Below, in pieces: positions 6,401 to 8,874 of a stretch of DNA of 8,874 nucleotides (its first letter is position 1; every line of letters begins with the position of its first letter). The notes below the pieces were generated by a model that ran no database searches, was not told the DNA's origin, and was given only the letters and a program-made list of their open reading frames with translations. Origin of the DNA: Planctomycetota bacterium (lineage in GTDB: Bacteria > Planctomycetota > MHYJ01 > JACQXL01 > JAVHLO01); NCBI GenBank assembly GCA_031082105.1, contig JAVHLO010000030.1, positions 1 to 8,874 on the forward strand. The letters are read 5' to 3'. Made by a program: the position numbers and the translations under genes.

Positions 6401-8874
6401 ACGGGCGCAACTGGAATCCCCCGGTGAGGCAGACAAAGGTCGGCGCGCCGTTCGAGTTGGACCTTCAGGACGGACGGTACGGTGTGTTTTTTGTCGCGCG
6501 GAGCTCCGAACACGGCCTGTCGAGCCCCGCGCCTGCGCCGGGTACCCGACCCGCCGCGAGCTTCGTCGTCGACACCTCCGCGCCGGAGATCAGGCTGTTC
6601 GGCGTCAAGGACGGCGATACGTTTGTGCCGCGCAGCGAGATCACCATCTCCTGGGAGTGCATCGACGCAAACAAGGAGCAGATGACGGCGAAACTGGAGC
6701 TGCGACTCGGTGATGACGATTGGAAGCCGGTCGGTGAGTTCGGCACCGCCGACTCGCACAAGTTGACCGCGCCGGACAAACCAACGATGCTTGGCATCAG
6801 AGTGTCTGCCGTTGACCCTGCGGGGAACAAGGCCGAATCGGCGGTCAGCCTGAGGGTCGGAATCGCCGCGCCGACGAAGGTTGTCGCCTCAACGACAGCC
6901 AGGGACGCAGCGGTGTACCCGCCCGGACAGGTGATCGGGTTCGAATGGTCCGGAGAAGGCGGTCCTGGCTCGACAACCACCGTCGAGATACAGCTAAGCC
7001 CTGACGGCGGCACGAGCTGGCACACGCTTTTTGGCGGTTTGCCTTCCGAAGGGAAGCGCATCTGGGAGACCCCCGAGGAGACGATCGATCTGTGCAGCGT
7101 GCGGATCGTCGCGCGGGACACCGATCTGGCGGGCGACGCGCACGAGCGGGTCGTTCTCGAGCCGGTCTCGTTCAGCGTTGACGCGAGTCCGCCGGCCATC
7201 GAGCTGGACATCCCGGAACGGGGCGGCGCCGAGATTGCAGTCGGTTTTTCCGCAACGGATACAGGTAAAGCGGGCGTGGCGATCGTCGAATTGTGGATCA
7301 CGATGGACAGCGGACTCTCGTGGAAAAGGACCGACGAGACTGCAACGGCCGCAAGCGGGAAGTTCACGTTCAAGCCGCCTGATGACGGGACCTACGGGTT
7401 CTATGCCGTGGTCGTCGACGCGGTCGGAAACCGAAGCGTCGCTCCCGAGCCGCACTCGCGGCCGATCGCCTCGATAATCGTCGAGACGAAGGGTCCGGAG
7501 GTCCGATTGAAGAACTTCCTGGGCGGCGAGAAGTACCCGGGCGGCGCCAACCTGGTCATCGGATACGAGGCGACCGACGCGAACCTCAAGTCCGACCCGA
7601 TCTCGATATTCTACTCCGAGGACAGCGGGAAGACCTGGCGGGCCATTGTGGAGAAGACCAGGAACTCCGGGATGTACTACTGGAGCCTGCCATCCGTCAC
7701 GTGCAGTTCCTTCCGAATCCGTGTCGTCGCGGAGGACATGGCCGACAACAAAGGGCAGGCGGAGTCTTCGACCGATTTCGTGATCGACTCGTCACGCCCG
7801 GTGGTCTTCTTTGCATCGAGCCATACGATCACGAAGAGTCGTACGTGCGTCCTCCCGTACCAGCTTTCCGGCCCCTCGGGCGTCGGGCTTGACACGGTGA
7901 CTGTCTGGCACAAGGAGGTGGCGGCCGACGACTGGGCCGCGCTGCCGCCCGTCAAGGTCGATCCGTCCAAGTTCGAGTTGACGTTCGAGGCGCCGTCAGA
8001 CGGCGAGTTCGATATCTATGTCTGCGGCAGGAACGAGGTTGGAAGTGAGACCCCTTCTCCAAGCGCGACTTCCGTCCCGCAGCACACCGTACTTGTGGAC
8101 TCTTCTCCTCCGGTCGTGAAACTGATCGCGCCGAAGGGCGGCGAGATCAAGTCGACCGCAGGCACGCTGCGAGTGGCGTGGAGCGCGGCCGACGAGCGAC
8201 TCTCCGACCGGCCCGTGCGTCTGGAGGTTTCTCCGGACGCGGGCCAGACCTGGCAACTCCTCGCCGAAGTGGCTAACACGGGCGAGGCCGAGGTCGAGTT
8301 GCCGAAAGGATCCGGCTCCTATCTTCTTCGCGTCTGTGCGACCGACGTCGCAGATAATGTCGGGATGGCGCAGACCGAAGAGCCGCTCGTCTTCGATAAC
8401 ATGCCGCCCGCCGTGAAGATACTGTCCGCCAGGATGGTCGACAAGCTTGTGGAAGTGGAGTACGAGATCACAGATGAAGGCGGTTCTGGGCTGCAGGTCG
8501 TCGAGTTGTGGCTGAGCCCCCAACAGGGCAGGGCATGGAAGAAGGCCGGCGAGGCCGATGCCGACCTCCAGTCTCCGTTCCTGTTCCCTGTGCCGGCCGA
8601 GGACGGGACATACGGGATCAGGCTCGTGGCGACGGATCGCGCGGGGAATCACAGTCCGGAGCCGCTGCCTGAAGACACGGGTGAGGCGGTGTTCGCGACC
8701 GACCGCAAGGCGCCCGCGGTCGTGTTGAAATCCTTCATCGGCGGCGAGGTGCTTCGCGGCGGGTCGGTTGCCGACGTTGACTGGGAGGCGCTGGACGAGA
8801 ATCTCGCCGAGGCGCCCGTCGCAATCGAAATCTCGTCCAACGGCGGCAGAAGCTGGTCGCCTCTGGCCGGGCCT
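337..8874 (+). CDS. Giant secreted protein with 28 tandem Ig-like/Asp-box modules (3' end beyond window)
   Basis: The frame from ATG 337 stays open for 2,846 codons to the window edge, so the true length is unknown. Residues 1-24 form a signal peptide, 25-88 a Gly then Pro/Glu-rich linker, and 89-2846 a continuous array of beta-rich modules. Type A modules carry W-x-A-x-D-x-N-L, S-x-D-G-G-x-x-W, pNxGxyxW and D-x-x-GN. Type B modules carry aGLxxVElW, an Asp-box-like motif, DGxYG, D-x-x-GN and a hydrophobic-VDT end. These motifs fit bacterial Ig-like or fibronectin-III-like sandwiches. The copies are well diverged in sequence, which suggests old duplications kept under selection. No catalytic domain, membrane segment beyond the signal, or sorting signal is visible in this part. 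The product should be exported; a stalk, adhesin or scaffold role is inference only. It lies 38 bases behind purQ in the same direction and could be read through from it. Similar paired repeats are, as I recall, common in planctomycete hypothetical proteins. Confidence 0.92.
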   Translation, partial: MVTKERLLRIIWFVFALATLLPACAGAGGTGSGGAGSIAEPPKTEEPVATPAEPTPSEQTPPAEEQPGEGQPPEEQPAESPRTSRSRELDIQVTGQPEGTAGIELWFTLDEGNTWSRDSITKGTPEWIRFSAQRDGTFGFKLVPVDKMGRPAYVCVRGTTPDATVIVDSQPPVVVLESPNGGNVYRNLGTDLIKWTAVDNNLVHNSVLIEGSGNGGQTWAIIARDVPNDGRYFWRIPSASSQNFRVRVSATDIAGNTGTDGSDADFAIDGLPPEGQILGPPASTRSEVDVKYRAGDLGGAGLARIDLWASTDSGVTWERVAEDDDTLSPVKFRALDGTYLLWLVCVDSVGNASDEPPSGARLDNANLPALIVDSQPPEVKLTSFKDGGIYAGDYDYDITFAIADTNLAANPVKIEYSTDGGSTWREIASGLDHKKPAKWHMPSENYEDCRLRVTANDLLGNVASDVTQGFAVDALVPEAVVIGPGRSSRSEVEITYEIRNRGVSPMRTVELWYTTDNGTRWHRYGEDVDRRSPVGFKASDGDYGLAVVCASTIGAEIDRSQRPPANGDKPKQHLIVDTMPPVVELLSFKGGEVFRGNSDQVVLWTAQDAHLGQNCVSIEYSPNSGANWAVIVRNVPNEGRHDWKLPVATSSTYRLRVTVCDAFGNISQCISTQDFGIDSVEPKVVACGPCVSGGNDVEVSYTVIEDIGPAGLDEVEVWYSNLSSAEPRWDRVGVSRVHPTTLKLRIDADGRYGIKAVGSDKAGNRGALPATDTKPDFEVLVDTKKPRVELLTFRGGECYQGGATLEVKWKAEDSNFSNDPISLEFSPDDGRTWQQIRANMPNTSGFLWELPLESGERYRIRVVARDAVGNESIYPSDASFSIDSQRPDGRVKGPATSKTQKVSLAYEVQDFGKAGLKGVEIWYRPEGDKAWRQYPKEFTGSRPLIEFEMPDGKYGLWLCGIDKVNNVQHRPTDSDSAQSELVIDSHVPLAEVVAPAGEEVLMGGSEFKIKWVARDDNLIADFIILQVSSNGGKTWEPIAAGLPNSGEHVWRVKEENGDAFLIKVVATDVVGNVTESVSRGPFKIDSLPPVAEVVGPRVGNSSPVGIAVRASDAGPAGLGAVELHVSTDGGASWNIAVTETVSPQLISLPLEDGLYGLSAVAVDKAGNRSRMPTIPQCELLVDTKKPTIFLRGIPLEPGTALFKGGDPVTICWEAADDNLAPRCVGLRIRDKKSDKWTALVEGEAPVNTYTWTTPKTSGEFVLEVSAADRVGNSGAVEVMLEIDADPPVVTLGSFRDGGEFAGTRSHDILWEASDAHFGELPISIWFSQDGGANWAPVAKEVKNSGKYHWTAPTLNAYGSCLVKVQARDSVGNFAESVSDKKFTLVSSAPAPRVRVPRITKETKFAADIELPAGSVALDTLEIWVTSDNGVRWQLYKKSEKPVPASVELSLPDGRHGIWLVCTDVLGNRGAEPAARIEPEVTVIVDTHPPELLTFGPKRGDVVRGEAIIDLGWEARDPNLPQSPVNIRQSEDGRVSWSTPGINLGVAGRHRLNMPAKTGPVVIEVTAADEAGNVASVETEILVDATQPEVSVSNLDRVLFAGGEKAEIRWTALDDHFGEAPISIMICRGGTGRWDYIERECRNTGAFTFAIPPENSSDCAIKVIARDKVGNQNDAVTEKTFSIDSSAPVVHITTTGLFGKREVAISFEARDIGDAGLDRVEISVSKDGNKWEQAAVATGSERSVVVTLPEGVSLLHAVGHDKVGNSSPPPGALSATSIRVDTTPPEISVSGIEEGALVPGNFPVQFSWNAGSVDALPAPVRVSAKIGPTGSWEVIASERPAIDSLKWLTPGADVDCRLRAEVVDAVGNTFSREVGFFVDATPPTLELLGPDILSAAVGSTVTIAWRYEDAHPASKPISLYFSAYAGETYEAIALDIKNDGTFSYKLPNEPAGECFFKVVAVDAVGNRSEAVSRKPFGLVAGLLTPEPRIAQLISRRPFLVEYTCHEVKDYPVDVVELYVTPDDGRNWNPPVRQTKVGAPFELDLQDGRYGVFFVARSSEHGLSSPAPAPGTRPAASFVVDTSAPEIRLFGVKDGDTFVPRSEITISWECIDANKEQMTAKLELRLGDDDWKPVGEFGTADSHKLTAPDKPTMLGIRVSAVDPAGNKAESAVSLRVGIAAPTKVVASTTARDAAVYPPGQVIGFEWSGEGGPGSTTTVEIQLSPDGGTSWHTLFGGLPSEGKRIWETPEETIDLCSVRIVARDTDLAGDAHERVVLEPVSFSVDASPPAIELDIPERGGAEIAVGFSATDTGKAGVAIVELWITMDSGLSWKRTDETATAASGKFTFKPPDDGTYGFYAVVVDAVGNRSVAPEPHSRPIASIIVETKGPEVRLKNFLGGEKYPGGANLVIGYEATDANLKSDPISIFYSEDSGKTWRAIVEKTRNSGMYYWSLPSVTCSSFRIRVVAEDMADNKGQAESSTDFVIDSSRPVVFFASSHTITKSRTCVLPYQLSGPSGVGLDTVTVWHKEVAADDWAALPPVKVDPSKFELTFEAPSDGEFDIYVCGRNEVGSETPSPSATSVPQHTVLVDSSPPVVKLIAPKGGEIKSTAGTLRVAWSAADERLSDRPVRLEVSPDAGQTWQLLAEVANTGEAEVELPKGSGSYLLRVCATDVADNVGMAQTEEPLVFDNMPPAVKILSARMVDKLVEVEYEITDEGGSGLQVVELWLSPQQGRAWKKAGEADADLQSPFLFPVPAEDGTYGIRLVATDRAGNHSPEPLPEDTGEAVFATDRKAPAVVLKSFIGGEVLRGGSVADVDWEALDENLAEAPVAIEISSNGGRSWSPLAGP
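409..600 (+). other. Low-complexity linker: Gly-rich then Pro/Glu-rich spacer
   Basis: Residues 25-37 are almost all Gly, Ala, Ser and Thr. Residues 40-81 are dominated by Pro, Glu, Gln and Thr (for example TPAEPTPSEQTPPAEEQP). The tract ends in a short basic stretch, PRTSRSRE. Such a spacer behind a signal or lipid anchor commonly lifts folded domains off the membrane or spans peptidoglycan. It explains why no globular motif is found here. Confidence 0.75.
601..846 (+). repeat. Module B0 (residues 89-170), shortened type B
   Basis: The first repeat starts directly after the linker, in the middle of the type B consensus (GTAGIELWF matches aGLxxVElW). The Asp-box equivalent is TLDEGNTW; RDGTFGF matches DGxYG, and VIVDSQPP closes the module. 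It lacks the N-terminal strand found in other B copies, is about 20 residues short and has no D-x-x-GN motif, so it may be a capping or decayed copy. Confidence 0.7.
847..1461 (+). repeat. Two-module unit 1: A1 (847-1143) + B1 (1144-1461)
   Basis: A1 shows IKWTAVDNNL, GNGGQTW, VPNDGRYFW and DIAGN, ending DFAID. B1 shows GGAGLARIDLW, STDSGVTW, DGTY, DSVGN and ALIVDSQPP. Cys is present in the B1 strand before D-x-x-GN (LVCVDSVGN). Confidence 0.8.
1462..2073 (+). repeat. Two-module unit 2: A2 (1462-1758) + B2 (1759-2073)
   Basis: A2 shows TFAIADTNL, where Phe replaces the usual Trp, then the textbook Asp box STDGGSTW at 1585-1608, a changed HKKPAKWHMP strand and NDLLGN. B2 shows RTVELWYTTDNGTRW, DRRSPVGF, DGDYGL and LIVDTMPP. 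The D-x-x-GN site of B2 is replaced by a divergent STIGAE. Confidence 0.8.
2074..2691 (+). repeat. Two-module unit 3: A3 (2074-2373) + B3 (2374-2691)
   Basis: A3 shows VLWTAQDAHL, SPNSGANW, VPNEGRHDW and DAFGN. B3 shows GPAGLDEVEVWY, an insertion at the hairpin that removes the Asp box (SNLSSAEPRW), DGRYGI, DKAGN and VLVDTKKP. A3 and B3 together hold five cysteines, the densest Cys cluster so far. Confidence 0.8.
2692..3294 (+). repeat. Two-module unit 4: A4 (2692-2991) + B4 (2992-3294)
   Basis: A4 shows VKWKAEDSNF, SPDDGRTW at 2812-2835, MPNTSGFLW and DAVGN, ending SFSID. B4 shows FGKAGLKGVEIWY with a lost Asp box (PEGDKAW), DGKYGL, DKVNN in place of D-x-x-GN, and LVIDS. Confidence 0.8.
3295..3888 (+). 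repeat. Two-module unit 5: A5 (3295-3594) + B5 (3595-3888)
   Basis: A5 shows IKWVARDDNL, SSNGGKTW at 3418-3441, LPNSGEHVW and DVVGN, ending PFKID. B5 shows GPAGLGAVELHVSTDGGASW, DGLYGL, DKAGN and LLVDTKKP. It is the last two-module unit before the repeat period changes. Confidence 0.8.
3889..4797 (+). repeat. Three-module unit 6: A'6 (3889-4191) + A7 (4192-4497) + B6 (4498-4797)
   Basis: First unit with two A modules in a row. A'6 keeps CWEAADDNL and DRVGN but its Asp box is gone (DKKSDKW), and GN is followed after 11 residues by the closing Asp (GNSGAVEVMLEID). A7 is canonical: LWEASDAHF, SQDGGANW, VKNSGKYHW, DSVGN. B6 shows LDTLEIWVTSDNGVRW, DGRHGI, DVLGN and VIVDT. Confidence 0.78.
4798..5682 (+). 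repeat. Three-module unit 7: A'8 (4798-5094) + A9 (5095-5391) + B7 (5392-5682)
   Basis: A'8 keeps GWEARDPNL and DEAGN, has a damaged Asp box (SEDGRVSW), and shows the short A' ending GNVASVETEILVD. A9 shows RWTALDDHF, CRNTGAFTF and DKVGN, with a Gly-rich hairpin (RGGTGRW) in place of the Asp box. B7 shows GDAGLDRVEISVSKDGNKW, a missing DGxYG (EGVSLL), DKVGN and IRVDTTPP. Confidence 0.78.
5683..6582 (+). repeat. Three-module unit 8: A'10 (5683-5976) + A11 (5977-6285) + B8 (6286-6582)
   Basis: A'10 is divergent: SWNAGSVDA replaces W-x-A-x-D-x-N-L and the hairpin is IGPTGSW. It keeps DAVGN and the short ending GNTFSREVGFFVD. A11 shows AWRYEDAHP, a Trp-less hairpin SAYAGETY, IKNDGTFSY and DAVGN. 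B8 shows VDVVELYVTPDDGRNW, DGRYGV and FVVDT, and lacks D-x-x-GN (SSEHGL). Confidence 0.76.
6583..7494 (+). repeat. Three-module unit 9: A'12 (6583-6870) + A13 (6871-7188) + B9 (7189-7494)
   Basis: A'12 is the shortest A copy (96 residues). It has SWECIDANK, the Asp-box remnant LGDDDW, DPAGN, and Gly instead of the closing Asp. A13 is the longest (106 residues): the first half is degenerate (FEWSGEGGPG), followed by SPDGGTSW, LPSEGKRIW and a changed RDTDLAGD site. B9 is canonical: GKAGVAIVELWITMDSGLSW, DGTYGF, DAVGN, IIVETKGP. Confidence 0.76.
7495..8106 (+). repeat. Two-module unit 10: A14 (7495-7797) + B10 (7798-8106)
   Basis: The two-module period returns here. A14 shows GYEATDANL, SEDSGKTW at 7615-7638, TRNSGMYYW and EDMADN, ending DFVID. 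B10 shows SGVGLDTVTVW, an altered hairpin KEVAADDW, DGEFDIYVCG, a NEVGSE variant of D-x-x-GN, and VLVDSSPP. Confidence 0.8.
8107..8712 (+). repeat. Two-module unit 11: A15 (8107-8403) + B11 (8404-8712)
   Basis: A15 shows AWSAADERL, SPDAGQTW, an altered VANTGEAEV strand and DVADN, ending LVFDN. B11 shows GGSGLQVVELWLSPQQGRAW, DLQSPFLF, DGTYGI, DRAGN and VFATDRKAP. Confidence 0.8.
8713..8874 (+). repeat. Module A16, truncated by the window edge
   Basis: The first 54 residues of a type A module are present: VDWEALDENL and the Asp box SSNGGRSW, followed by PLAGP at the edge. The array therefore continues beyond the window, and the C-terminus of the protein is not seen. Confidence 0.8.

Noticed and set aside
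5377..6759. Antisense open frame of 460 codons
   Set aside because: Same shadow pattern: no recognisable domain, odd composition, no ribosome binding site that stands out, and it is fully covered by motif-rich sense coding.
6465..7373. Antisense open frame of 302 codons with a Ser/Pro/Thr-rich product
   Set aside because: The composition comes from reading the complement of GC-rich repeats, and it overlaps modules A12 to B9, which have clear sense-strand motifs.
7996..8652. Antisense open frame of 218 codons
   Set aside because: Shadow of modules B10 to B11; no family signature.
1585..8865. Sialidase or BNR propeller enzyme, suggested by the many Asp boxes
   Set aside because: The Asp boxes are mostly about 100 residues apart and embedded in Ig-like modules with D-x-x-GN and VDT motifs, not in the roughly 50-60 residue blades of a propeller. 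No sialidase FRIP motif or catalytic residues are seen.
601..8874. Recent tandem duplication or an assembly artefact of identical repeats
   Set aside because: At DNA level the modules share only short words such as the codons for DGxYG and VDT. They are too diverged for recent expansion or repeat collapse.
1..8874. CRISPR array, tRNA or rRNA, insertion sequence, integration site
   Set aside because: No short direct repeats with regular spacers, no structured RNA signature, no transposase or terminal inverted repeats. The window is filled by the two coding regions.

Overview
The window holds two genes on the + strand and almost nothing else. It opens inside the 3' third of purQ, the glutaminase subunit of phosphoribosylformylglycinamidine synthase, which ends at 298. 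After a 38-base gap, one enormous open frame starts at 337 and runs without a stop to the last base (8874). That is 2,846 codons with the end still missing. All other long open frames, on either strand, are shadows of this gene.

The big gene encodes a secreted, probably envelope-anchored protein. It has a signal peptide with a possible lipoprotein cysteine (residue 24), a Gly-rich then Pro/Glu-rich linker (about residues 25-88), and 28 tandem beta-sandwich-like modules of about 95-105 residues, the last one cut by the window. By eye the modules fall into two families. Type A (16 copies) has a W-x-A-x-D-x-N-L motif, an S-x-D-G-G-x-x-W Asp-box-like motif, a 'pNxGxyxW' strand and a D-x-x-GN motif. 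Type B (12 copies) has 'aGLxxVElW', an Asp-box-like motif, 'DGxYG', D-x-x-GN and a closing hydrophobic-VDT. The order is B0, then A-B five times, then A'-A-B four times, then A-B twice, then a partial A. The middle block therefore uses a three-module unit of about 300 residues, while both flanks use a two-module unit of about 200 residues. The extra A' modules form a recognisable subclass.

The DNA is GC-rich with strongly GC-ending codons in both genes. The PurQ tail (HPERHVHP...HPRWTRE) and the giant paired Ig-like repeats resemble what I recall from Planctomycetota and related PVC bacteria. This assignment is from memory and tentative. Nothing suggests recent transfer, and I saw no mobile element, RNA gene or CRISPR array.

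The two genes probably do not share a pathway. The short gap and lack of a visible terminator suggest at most co-transcription or read-through. The role of the giant protein cannot be read from this fragment. Its architecture suits a long surface or periplasmic stalk, adhesin or scaffold, and any catalytic, binding or anchoring domain may lie beyond the window.
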